Positions 1-6,261 of a stretch of DNA of 16,727 bases are shown one piece after another. The DNA comes from CAYILC01 sp964364145 (lineage in GTDB: Bacteria; Patescibacteriota; Microgenomatia; UBA1400; UBA12028). Made by a program: the position numbers and the translations under genes. The DNA lies in the NCBI GenBank assembly GCA_964364145.1, contig CAYILC010000014.1:1-16727 (forward strand), read 5' to 3'. The notes under the pieces were generated by a model, which saw only the letters and a program-made list of their open reading frames with translations, had not been told where the DNA came from and did no database searches. Numbering within the stretch: the stretch's first letter is position 1; each line of letters starts with the position of its first letter.

Positions 1-1
1 T

Positions 2-730
2 ATGGATGAAATAAAAATTCAGGAAATGTTTGACAAGGAAGATGATTATTGGTGGTTTGCGGCGCGTCGCGAAATGGTGCTCGAACTTTTAAAGAAATAT
101 GTAAAAAGAGGCGCTCCGTTGTTGGATGCGGGGTGCGGTACAGGATTATTAACAAAGACCGTTGATAAGAAATATATTGTTACAGCGATTGATTTTAGTA
201 AAAAGTCATTGTCGTTGACAAGAAAACGAAAACCGAAAGCAAAACTTTTATGGGCGAACCTAGAGAAACGTCTCCCATTTCCAAAGGACAGTTTTTCCGG
301 CGTTACATTGCTTGATGTTCTCGAACATATTGACGATAAGAAGTCCTTGCCAAACTTAGCACGCGTAATGAAAACGAATGGAATTATTATTATTACTGTT
401 CCCGCGTATCCCTGGCTATTTTCCTATTGGGATGTACTGCATCAACATAGGCGACGTTATACTCGAACACAACTTATTCAGTTATTGAAGCATTACGGAT
501 TCACGATTGAACATAGTTCATACTTCAACACTCTCTTTTTCCCACTCATTTTATTCGTGCGAATCTTTAAATCCACTTTTAAAAAACATCGACATGATAG
601 TGATTGTTATGATATGCCAATAAAAGCAAATAATGTGTTGCATATCATCTTTAGAAAAGAAACTTGGCTTGCAACAAAGTTTCGGATACCATTTGGATTA
701 TCATTGCTAGTTGTGGCAAGGAAAAAGTAG
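2..730 (+). CDS. Class I SAM-dependent methyltransferase
   Basis: A 242-residue protein with the class I methyltransferase fold. Motif I, LLDAGCGTG, lies at residues 40-48 (SAM-binding glycine loop). The acidic end of strand 2 is TAIDFS at 61-66, and the strand-4 motif is LLDVLEHI at 103-110. The N-terminal DDYWWFAARRE is typical of methyltransferases found in bacterial polysaccharide and lipid modification loci. The C-terminal third has a hydrophobic stretch (about 174-188) and basic residues, which suggests membrane association. The substrate cannot be read from the sequence. The ATG sits at base 2, so an earlier start outside the window cannot be excluded. It is followed 13 nt later by a second methyltransferase on the same strand, probably co-transcribed. 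The family is secure, the substrate unknown. Confidence 0.85.
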   Translation: MDEIKIQEMFDKEDDYWWFAARREMVLELLKKYVKRGAPLLDAGCGTGLLTKTVDKKYIVTAIDFSKKSLSLTRKRKPKAKLLWANLEKRLPFPKDSFSGVTLLDVLEHIDDKKSLPNLARVMKTNGIIIITVPAYPWLFSYWDVLHQHRRRYTRTQLIQLLKHYGFTIEHSSYFNTLFFPLILFVRIFKSTFKKHRHDSDCYDMPIKANNVLHIIFRKETWLATKFRIPFGLSLLVVARKK

Positions 731-743
731 GTTTATCGCAAAT

Positions 744-1583
744 ATGATGAAAAGCGTTCCATCTTCAGTCTATACAAAAGAGTACTATCTTCGGGTGTGT
801 TTAGGTTCCGAACAGTTCAGAAAGAATCGGGGACGAACGCTCCATCCTCGTGTAAAGTACTTGCTTTCGAAAGTTCCATTATCTTCAAACGACTGTGTGC
901 TGGATGTGGGTTGCGGACGCGGTGATCTTGTCCTGTACCTTGCGAAAATCGTGAAAAAAGTGATCGGCATTGACTATTCAAGTGATGGTATCGCACTAGC
1001 TGAAGGTATCCGAAAAAAAGCACCCAAATCAATTCAACAAAAAACGACATTCCACGTCATGAACATACAAAAGCTTCAATTTCCAGACAATTCTATTGAT
1101 GTGGTCATGTGTATTGACGTGCTGGAGCACCTCTATAAACCTGAGGTTGAGATCGCATTACAGGAAATCTCACGAGTTCTTAAAAAAAACGGTGTGTTTT
1201 TCTTTCATACCGGTCCTAATAAAATTTTGGAGGATTTTACCTATCCGTTGTATATTTTGCCAATAAATCGATTGGTCACAAACATTGATCAGTTTGTGAA
1301 AAATGTGAGATATTTGCCACTTCCAAACGATCCTCGATCTGAACATCAAAAGGAACAGCACGTTAATGAACCTACATATTTCTACATACATAATGCCATG
1401 AGAAAACATGGGTTCGTTGGAAAGATTGAAATGGAAGTTGGATTTGTAAAGAAAGGAACTGGACTGCGCACCAAGTTCTATAATTTTGTTACAACACTCT
1501 ATCCACTTTCACGATTTTTTCCATTGAATCTGCTCTTTGGATGGGTGTTCATTGGGGTTTTGCGTAATAAAAAAGTAGCATAA
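744..1583 (+). CDS. Class I SAM-dependent methyltransferase (second copy)
   Basis: About 279 residues from the ATG at 744. An in-frame TTG at 711 would overlap the previous gene; I prefer one of the two adjacent ATGs at 744 and 747. Motif I is VLDVGCGRGD at about residues 52-61, followed by VIGIDYSS (73-80) and the strand-4 motif VVMCIDVLEHL. The C-terminal 100 residues are hydrophobic and aromatic (PLYILPINRLV, NFVTTLYPLSRFFPLNLLFGW), suggesting a membrane-associated or lipid-linked substrate. The two neighbouring methyltransferases share the fold but differ outside the motifs. The stop lies only 6 nt from the stop of the convergent Ig-like gene. The substrate is unknown. Confidence 0.85.
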   Translation: MMKSVPSSVYTKEYYLRVCLGSEQFRKNRGRTLHPRVKYLLSKVPLSSNDCVLDVGCGRGDLVLYLAKIVKKVIGIDYSSDGIALAEGIRKKAPKSIQQKTTFHVMNIQKLQFPDNSIDVVMCIDVLEHLYKPEVEIALQEISRVLKKNGVFFFHTGPNKILEDFTYPLYILPINRLVTNIDQFVKNVRYLPLPNDPRSEHQKEQHVNEPTYFYIHNAMRKHGFVGKIEMEVGFVKKGTGLRTKFYNFVTTLYPLSRFFPLNLLFGWVFIGVLRNKKVA

Positions 1584-1589
1584 ACACTA

Positions 1590-2148
1590 CTACGGTTTAA
1601 ACGAAACTTTAATTTCTTTGTCCGTGGCATTTCCGGCAGTATCAACAACATGAAACTTAAGACTGTTTTCTCCATCGGCTAGTTGAAACGTTCCGGTAAA
1701 GTTTCCCACTCCATCAGTAAACATAAACTTATCATTGAGGAATACTTTGGTTTTTGGATCGGTTTGACCTTTAACTGTTACTATTTGATCTCTTTTTACC
1801 GTCACGGTGCTTCCGTCGGTTGGTTGTTGAATCACCAAAGTTGGAGGTGTTGTGTCCAGGGCAATTGTGTGTGGGGTAGATCGAGACTCGGTTCCAGTAG
1901 AGTTTCGAGANNNNNNNNNNNNNNNNNNNNNNNNNNNNNNNNNNNNNNNNNNNNNNNNNNNNNNNNNNNNNNNNNNNNNNNNNNNNNNNNNNNNNNNNNN
2001 NNNNNNNNNNCTCAACAATTCGAGCGGTGAGTGGCAAAATAATGAAGATAAAGAGAACAAGAAATGCAACGCTGAAAAACAAGAGAACGAGCGACTGCAT
2101 CAACACCTTGCGCTGTTGGAACTTTGAGAGTCTGCTGTAGTTTTGCAT
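1590..2148 (-). CDS. Membrane-anchored Ig-like domain protein, interrupted by the assembly gap
   Basis: One minus-strand gene seems to span the run of N. The 5' part (2148 down to 2011) encodes 46 residues beginning MQNYSRLSKFQQRK, then a strong transmembrane segment (LVLLFFSVAFLVLFIFIILP). The 3' part (1910 down to 1590) encodes about 105 residues: a Ser/Thr-rich linker, then a bacterial Ig-like domain starting PPTLVIQQPTDGS and ending with GENSLKFHVVDTAGN, as in Big/glucodextranase-B-like folds. The two parts are in different frames as written, expected if the 100 N are a placeholder of arbitrary length. Reading through the gap in either single frame gives the wrong N-terminus. The likely role is a surface protein with one N-terminal anchor. 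That the two parts are one gene is an inference. Confidence 0.6.
1911..2010. other. Assembly gap (100 N)
   Basis: Exactly 100 undetermined bases, the usual placeholder for a scaffold gap of unknown size. It lies inside the Ig-like protein gene, so the true length and the middle of that protein are unknown. Confidence 0.97.
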
Positions 2149-2160
2149 GGTTGTATTATA
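2149..2160 (-). promoter_or_regulatory. -10 element 6 nt before the Ig-like gene start
   Basis: On the minus strand a perfect TATAAT (2155-2160) is followed by six bases, ACAACC, and then the ATG at 2148. There is no Shine-Dalgarno sequence and no room for a leader, so transcription would begin at or next to the start codon. No clear -35 hexamer is visible. Confidence 0.55.
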
Positions 2161-2206
2161 TCCCTCTCATTGAGGTATATGTTCTGAAATCGGTCTTGTG
2201 TTGGTG

Positions 2207-2277
2207 AGCCTCCCCACAGAATCGAACTGTGGTCCGCGGTTTACGATACCGCTGCTTTACCACTAAGCTAGGGAGGC
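2207..2277 (-). tRNA. tRNA-Thr (anticodon CGU)
   Basis: A 71-nt cloverleaf read on the minus strand. The acceptor GCCTCCC pairs with GGGAGGC, the D-stem GCTT with AAGC, and the anticodon stem GCGGT with ACCGC around the loop ATCGTAA, giving anticodon CGT (reads ACG). The variable region is 4 nt and the T-arm is CACAG-TTCGATT-CTGTG. The discriminator is T and CCA is not encoded. It stands alone at the left edge of the accessory region. Confidence 0.95.
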
Positions 2278-2353
2278 AATCCTTATCTCGAGTAGGTGAG
2301 ACCCGCAATGAGAAATCGCTACCCCGCCATTTTATCAAGTTCTCTGGGGAGGA

Positions 2354-3211
2354 TCAATCGAGCGGGTTTTTGGTCAAGATATTCTTAATAGGTTCTATTT
2401 GTTGTTTCGCGTTTTTCTGTGTGACAACTTTCCTGCCAGTTTTTGATTCGATTTCTTTTCTGGCATGACCTGCTATAGTTCCTCCTTCTCGAGCAACTTT
2501 TTTGTTTTCCGGAAAGTTCTTCGGTTGTTTTGTTTGTGAGATTTCAGTAGTAGCAGTTTCCGCTAGCATATTTAACACCAATTCCAGATTCGTCATGTTA
2601 TCTCGAAGATTTTCTTTCTTCAAACCTTTGAGATTCTTGTATTGTTTGGTCGTTAATCCAGCCCAAGCCTGGGTTATTTCATTGGTTAAAATCGCAAACT
2701 CTAAACCTTCTTTAACTCCTCGCGTTTCCCATTCATCAGTCAGTGCTTTACGAATTTCGATACTTTTTAACCGTTGATTAATCCATTCTTTGCTATAACC
2801 TTTTTGCAGATATGTTTTTAGCGCTCGATTGATGGCCAACTCTGGATCGGCGGTTTCTTCAAGGCGTTCATAACCCACTCGAGCAAGCCAAAGTTTGAAT
2901 GGTTCGGCATTTGGCGAGGGTATAGATTGAACAATACGTAACATCACTTCCGTATCGGCTACATCTGTAAGATAATATTTGCCGTCGGACGCCACCATTT
3001 TCAGTTGGTGACATTTTGTCACCGACTCACTTCCTTCTGTACGAAGCCTTTCAGCAAGTTTATTCCAATACTTACGAGCTTTTGTAAAATCAGATTGGTC
3101 TGTTAATACCTGGACAACGTCAACCACAGAGAAATACCACAACTCTTTTTCGTTATCCCAATGCCTGCGAATTTGTTTCCCTTCGAATAATGCAATTTTA
3201 CGGTCAGACAT
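2354..3211 (-). CDS. BRO-N / DinD-like protein
   Basis: A 285-residue protein. Residues about 1-115 resemble the BRO N-terminal domain of phage antirepressors and Fic-associated/virulence-type DNA-binding proteins: WYFSVVDVVQVLT, then YYLTDVADTEVMLRIVQSIPSP and FKLWLARVGYERLEE. Residues about 167-224 (FAILTNEITQAWAG, KNLKGLKKENLRDNMTNLEL) resemble, from memory, the C-terminal half of E. coli DinD, a DNA-damage-inducible protein (compare its ATDFAIFQNHGYQGLYGGL and KGLKKNQ segments). The C-terminus is basic with a GHARKEIE segment. The role is probably DNA-binding or regulatory, linked to mobile DNA or the damage response; the molecular function is not established. TAGAAT lies 7 nt before the ATG with no Shine-Dalgarno. 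It ends with TGA. It sits in the accessory region beside a kinase-like gene and an RloAB pair. Confidence 0.75.
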   Translation of the reverse strand: MSDRKIALFEGKQIRRHWDNEKELWYFSVVDVVQVLTDQSDFTKARKYWNKLAERLRTEGSESVTKCHQLKMVASDGKYYLTDVADTEVMLRIVQSIPSPNAEPFKLWLARVGYERLEETADPELAINRALKTYLQKGYSKEWINQRLKSIEIRKALTDEWETRGVKEGLEFAILTNEITQAWAGLTTKQYKNLKGLKKENLRDNMTNLELVLNMLAETATTEISQTKQPKNFPENKKVAREGGTIAGHARKEIESKTGRKVVTQKNAKQQIEPIKNILTKNPLD

Positions 3212-3224
3212 ATGACCGATTCTA
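3212..3224 (-). promoter_or_regulatory. -10 element before the BRO/DinD-like gene
   Basis: On the minus strand TAGAAT (3219-3224) is followed by 7 nt and the ATG at 3211, a leaderless arrangement like several other genes here. The bases around the start (CGGTCAT, with CGGTCAGACATATGACCG across it) also form a short imperfect palindrome that could be an operator; no LexA-type box is recognised. Confidence 0.4.
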
Positions 3225-3294
3225 TCAAATATTTCGGAGAATGTTGGTGCACTTTAGTTACAGAATGGTCTTAGTGGCAAAGGATCGAATCAAC

Positions 3295-3379
3295 AGCGGG
3301 TAACCGTATCTTACTCGAACTTAAGAGATATGGTTACTCCAGACTTGATTTTACAACTACATGCCCTTAAAGCCCACAT
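3295..3379 (-). repeat. 85-nt intergenic repeat, copy 1
   Basis: This segment aligns without gaps to 3960-4044, with 56 of 85 positions identical by hand count. The shared blocks, read on the plus strand, are AGCGGGTAACCGTA, CTCGAAC, TTGATTnTACAACT and CCACAT. On the plus strand 3300-3311 (GTAACCGTATCT) pairs with 3326-3337 (AGATATGGTTAC): 12 continuous pairs including one G-U, with a 14-nt loop. It lies between the stop of the kinase-like gene and the promoter of the BRO gene. Its length and the GTTCGAG block on the minus strand recall a tRNA, but no cloverleaf folds. Type and strand are uncertain. Confidence 0.6.
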
Positions 3380-3393
3380 AAATATACAAAGTT

Positions 3394-3909
3394 TTACTCA
3401 TTGTTAAGGTCACTTTTTATCTTTTCAATACATTGATCTACAGATAGGTGTTCTGTATTGAGTAATTGAGAGTTGGGATAGGGATTATTTCCTAGCCTTT
3501 GATAAATCAATGTAATTGTCTCGTCTCCCAATGGTTTTCTAAGACCTTCTTTAATACCTTCTCTCGTTCGATCTCTTTCCAGTATTGCCTGCAGAGAGCA
3601 CTTAATTTGATAGACAATTGATTTAACATTTTTGGATTTAGCAAGATTTACTGCATCATCAATTGCTTTGGTGTCCTGAAATACTCCATCCATCACTACG
3701 GAAAAACCTTGATCTAACAAGTAACCAAGAGTTGCAACCGCAGATCCATGAACAAATTCAAGGGCACTAGAAGAATTTTCTGCAAAGAAATCTTTAAAGT
3801 TATCGACTTTTAACCAAACAGTTTTTTCTTCAAAGTTTCTGAGTCGTTTTGAAATTGTTGATTTTCCGCTTGCAGTTACACCTCTTAAAATTATTAGAAA
3901 TTGCTGCAT
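3394..3909 (-). CDS. Small P-loop kinase-like protein (AAA_33 / zeta-toxin-like fold)
   Basis: A 171-residue P-loop NTPase with Walker A GVTASGKST at residues 10-18. The acidic KVDNFKDFF at 34-42 is where the substrate-binding aspartate sits in small kinases, and VVMDGVF at 71-77 is a Walker B-like strand. The arginine-rich lid ERDRTREG spans 111-118. The layout matches the predicted-kinase family that includes chloramphenicol phosphotransferase-like and zeta-toxin-like enzymes, so ATP-dependent phosphorylation of a small molecule or nucleotide sugar is plausible; the substrate is not identifiable. No antitoxin-like partner is visible beside it. TACAAT lies 7 nt before the ATG and there is no Shine-Dalgarno. 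It is bracketed by two direct copies of an 85-nt repeat, as if it were a cassette. Confidence 0.75.
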   Translation of the reverse strand: MQQFLIILRGVTASGKSTISKRLRNFEEKTVWLKVDNFKDFFAENSSSALEFVHGSAVATLGYLLDQGFSVVMDGVFQDTKAIDDAVNLAKSKNVKSIVYQIKCSLQAILERDRTREGIKEGLRKPLGDETITLIYQRLGNNPYPNSQLLNTEHLSVDQCIEKIKSDLNNE

Positions 3910-3922
3910 ATATTTTATTGTA
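3910..3922 (-). promoter_or_regulatory. -10 element before the kinase-like gene
   Basis: On the minus strand TACAAT (3917-3922) is followed by 7 nt and the ATG at 3909. No consensus -35 is seen at 16-18 nt. This suggests a leaderless mRNA. Confidence 0.4.
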
Positions 3923-3959
3923 ACTTTCCTATCAGTTTCTGTACATTGCTATCAATTGG

Positions 3960-4044
3960 AGCGGGTAACCGTAGTTGGCTCGAACCTATACGATCTTTTA
4001 ACTACTAGATTGATTGTACAACTCATGGAATTGAAGCGCCACAT
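3960..4044 (-). repeat. 85-nt intergenic repeat, copy 2
   Basis: Partner of the element at 3295-3379, same length and orientation. A 6-bp arm, GTAGTT (3971-3976) with AACTAC (4000-4005), forms a hairpin, but with different geometry from copy 1, so a conserved fold is not proven. The first 7 bases, AGCGGGT, equal the 3' end of tRNA-Gly at 6262-6268 including the discriminator, and GGAGCGGGT (9 nt) is shared between 3958-3966 and 6260-6268. It lies upstream of the kinase-like gene and directly abuts an 11-bp inverted repeat at 4045-4084. Confidence 0.6.
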
Positions 4045-4084
4045 GGGTCTTTTGAGTTTTAAGGATCCGTATATCAAAAGACCC
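4045..4084. repeat. Perfect 11-bp inverted repeat
   Basis: GGGTCTTTTGA (4045-4055) and TCAAAAGACCC (4074-4084) are perfect reverse complements around an 18-nt loop. It starts on the base after repeat copy 2. Neither side has the T-run of an intrinsic terminator. It may be part of a larger structured element or a protein-binding palindrome. Confidence 0.6.
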
Positions 4085-4135
4085 GTCAAAAGGAAGAAAA
4101 AGTAGTAAATATGAGCTATACTCTGCTTACCGAAT

Positions 4136-4278
4136 GATCCCTGTGGTGAAGGCACCTTACTTTTAGGGAACTGATGGCAAGCAACTAGTTTTAACCCATC
4201 TTAGCCACAGGGATCGCCTTGAAGAAGATCTCTATGAACCTCCCACGACCTTACGGTCGGGGATCTAAGTAAGGAGCG
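4136..4278. other. Non-coding segment of nested inverted repeats upstream of rloA
   Basis: No credible gene lies between 3910 and 4372. Within it GATCCCTGTGG (4136-4146) and CCACAGGGATC (4205-4215) form a perfect 11-bp pairing enclosing 58 nt that itself contains short arms (AAGG with CCTT, AACT with AGTT). Next to it a second nested set is seen: CCTT (4218-4221) with AAGG (near 4271-4274), AGATCTC with GGGGATCT (one G-T pair), and an inner hairpin CGACC-TTAC-GGTCG (near 4247-4260). This could be a structured RNA, a regulatory leader for rloAB, or a small inverted-repeat element. The strand cannot be decided, and I do not recognise a known RNA family. Confidence 0.45.
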
Positions 4279-4300
4279 TTAGAGACTCCAAAAAATAGAC

Positions 4301-4363
4301 TATAATCGAGTTATATACAAATTATTGTAAGATATTGACAAGTAGCATCAATTCTGTTAGTAT
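4301..4363 (+). promoter_or_regulatory. Promoter region of rloAB
   Basis: A consensus -35 TTGACA (4335-4340) is followed after 17 nt by TAGTAT (4358-4363), 9 nt before the ATG at 4373, so the mRNA would have almost no leader. A separate perfect TATAAT lies at 4301-4306 with a weak -35; it could give a second, longer transcript. No Shine-Dalgarno sequence precedes the ATG. Confidence 0.55.
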
Positions 4364-4372
4364 ATCGGTAAT

Positions 4373-5581
4373 ATGATTCATTCTTTTTCATGCAAGAATT
4401 TTTACTCTTTTGACGACGAGACATTTGTTAGTTTTGTGGTGAATGAGAAAACACCAGATAATAATGGCTATTTCAAAACCCCTTCTGGGAATCGTCTTTC
4501 AAAAGTGGAAACGGTTATTGGTTCAAATGCTTCTGGCAAAACCAATTTATTAAAGATATTGCCATTTCTAAAATGGCTTATTGTTGATTCTCTTAAAAAT
4601 CCCTCTAAATCCATACCTGTTCGACCATTTGCTTTTAACGATGATTCAAAACACCCAACAGAGCTTTCTGTAGATTTTGAGATCGATGAAGATATTTTCA
4701 CTTATATGTTTTCTTTAAAGGACGGTCGAATATTGTCCGAAGAACTCAAGGTTCGAAATAAAACAAAGGAAAAAAATACAACTAAAAAAGTCTTCTCTCG
4801 TATTTGGAATGAAAAAGATACTAAATATGATTTTGACGGAAAAGGATTCAATTTACCGAAAAAATTCGAAAATCTTTTACCATCAGGAGCAAGTATAATT
4901 GCCCTAGCTAAAGGCTTAAATCATAAACAAAGCCAAACACTTGCAAAGTACTGGGAAAAGATAGAAACAAATGTGATTGAAGCTGGATGGATCGGAGACC
5001 ATTTGTTACCGAATGCAAGTGCTAATCTAATTGAGGCCTTTAATTTTTATAGTGACAACCAGTCTTTGAAAGAAGAGGCTGAAAAATTATTAAAACGTTT
5101 TGATCTTGGACTAGAAGGCTTCGATATTAAAAAAGAAAAACAAAATGATGGTTTTTCAATTAATGTTCGAGCAGTTCATTCTTTCGGAGGAGAAAAACAA
5201 TATCTCCCAATTCAATATGAATCTTCAGGCACAAAACAACTTTTTGTTTTGTTAAAAACAATTTTACAAGTTCTCACTCAAGGTGGGGTAGCAATACTTG
5301 ATGAATTTGATGTAAGCCTTCATCCAGATATGGTTTTGTCTCTTTTTGAGCTTTTTATACAACCAGAAATAAATCCTCATAATGCTCAACTATTGTTCAG
5401 TACTCACAGCCATGTAGTTTTAAGCAAACTAGATAAGTACCAAATTATTTTGATTGAGAAAAATAAAAATGGAGCTAGTGATGCGTGGCGATTAGATGAA
5501 ATGTCTGGTGTTCGTGCAGACGACAATTATTATACAAAATACCTTGCTGGAGCATATGGTGCTACTCCTAAAATTAACTAG
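4373..5581 (+). CDS. RloA-like AAA/ABC-type ATPase (likely phage defence)
   Basis: A 402-residue ATPase of the AAA_15/AAA_21 class related to ABC and OLD-family ATPases. It begins with the usual short strand, IHSFSCKNFYSF, then Walker A GSNASGKTN at 50-58. An ABC-signature-like YESSGTKQL is at 282-290, Walker B VAILDEFDVSLHP at 306-318 with D310/E311, and the switch histidine region LFSTHSH at 341-347. The C-terminus YLAGAYGATPKI is typical of RloA/AbiL-type partners. Full length, with all nucleotide-binding motifs intact. It is followed 14 nt later by an RloB-like TOPRIM gene. Such ATPase plus TOPRIM pairs (RloAB, AbiL, PARIS AriAB) are known or proposed to sense infection and trigger growth arrest; a defence role here is inferred from family and context. 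Codon use is noticeably AT-rich compared with the core genes to the right. Confidence 0.85.
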   Translation: MIHSFSCKNFYSFDDETFVSFVVNEKTPDNNGYFKTPSGNRLSKVETVIGSNASGKTNLLKILPFLKWLIVDSLKNPSKSIPVRPFAFNDDSKHPTELSVDFEIDEDIFTYMFSLKDGRILSEELKVRNKTKEKNTTKKVFSRIWNEKDTKYDFDGKGFNLPKKFENLLPSGASIIALAKGLNHKQSQTLAKYWEKIETNVIEAGWIGDHLLPNASANLIEAFNFYSDNQSLKEEAEKLLKRFDLGLEGFDIKKEKQNDGFSINVRAVHSFGGEKQYLPIQYESSGTKQLFVLLKTILQVLTQGGVAILDEFDVSLHPDMVLSLFELFIQPEINPHNAQLLFSTHSHVVLSKLDKYQIILIEKNKNGASDAWRLDEMSGVRADDNYYTKYLAGAYGATPKIN

Positions 5582-5595
5582 GAATCTAAATAAAT

Positions 5596-6132
5596 ATGTC
5601 GAGAACGAATCCATACAGGAGAAAACGACGCTCGGCAAGTAAAACCCTCTTAATTCACGGGGAAGGCCAAGAAGATTGTGTCTTCTTAAAATATCTAAAA
5701 ACTCTTTACTCTCAAAATAGCAATGTTGCATCCAAAATTAGTCGAGGAAGAGGTGGTAGCGCAGATAGCATTGTTGTTCAGGCTCACAGGCTTCAGGGGG
5801 CATATGACAGAAAAGTTGTCGTTTTAGATAACGATAAGAGTACAGCTGAAATGTCAAAGGCTCGGCAAGAAGCAGTTAGAAAAAAAATTGAACTTATTGA
5901 ACATACCCCTTGTATTGAAGCAGTTCTCCTCTTAATTTTAGGATGCAGAAAGAATGTTAAACAACAGACTTCAGCTTGGTGCAAAAAAGAATTCGAATCG
6001 AAGTATATTAATAGTAAGAAAAGATCTGAAGAGTCAGAATATCAAGAGTTGTTCCCCAAAAAATTACTTGATCAAAAACGTTTAAAGGTAAAGGAACTTA
6101 ATACATTAATTTGTTTATTTGAAAATATTTAG
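5596..6132 (+). CDS. RloB-like TOPRIM-domain protein
   Basis: A 178-residue protein of the RloB family. The N-terminus is very basic (NPYRRKRRSASK). TLLIHGEGQED (17-27) supplies the TOPRIM glutamate, E23, and KVVVLDND (73-80) the DxD metal site (D78, D80). The RloB hallmark HTPCIEAVLLLILG follows at 103-116. These residues predict a metal-dependent nuclease or phosphotransfer centre; in related systems the TOPRIM partner is the toxic effector, but its target here is unknown. It starts 14 nt after rloA with no strong ribosome site of its own, so it is probably translated from the same mRNA. It is slightly shorter than many RloB proteins but keeps the motifs. A weak hairpin plus T-stretch follows the stop. 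Confidence 0.8.
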   Translation: MSRTNPYRRKRRSASKTLLIHGEGQEDCVFLKYLKTLYSQNSNVASKISRGRGGSADSIVVQAHRLQGAYDRKVVVLDNDKSTAEMSKARQEAVRKKIELIEHTPCIEAVLLLILGCRKNVKQQTSAWCKKEFESKYINSKKRSEESEYQELFPKKLLDQKRLKVKELNTLICLFENI

Positions 6133-6134
6133 GT

Positions 6135-6162
6135 CCGACTCCGGTTGTCGGTCAAAATTTTT
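6135..6162 (+). terminator. Possible weak terminator after rloB
   Basis: CCGAC (6135-6139) pairs with GTCGG (6147-6151) around a 7-nt loop, followed by TCAAAATTTTT. The stem is only 5 bp and the T-run is short and offset, so this is tentative. Confidence 0.3.
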
Positions 6163-6261
6163 CCAGACTAACAACAAATTGTTTAAAATAGTGGCTCGAA
6201 CTCGGGGAAAACTTGATTTCTCGAAGGAATTTTACAAAAACCCTAAACCATTACCGTATGG

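Noticed and set aside
1683..2127. Plus-strand reading frames running through the N gap
   Set aside because: They are antisense to the Ig-like gene and are held open by the undetermined bases.
2359..2365. AGCGGGT at the end of the BRO gene as a fourth attachment-like site
   Set aside because: The same 7-mer occurs by chance in coding DNA at 9705 and 13699, and nothing around 2359 resembles the 85-nt element.
3295..4044. The 85-nt repeats as ordinary tRNA genes or integron attC sites
   Set aside because: The GTTCGAG block is not followed by a 5-bp T-stem and 7-bp acceptor, no cloverleaf forms, and the attC core motifs are absent. Kept only as a repeat of unknown nature.
3952..4155. 67-residue minus-strand reading frame
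   Set aside because: It runs through repeat copy 2 and the inverted repeats, has no ribosome site or -10, and looks like no protein family.
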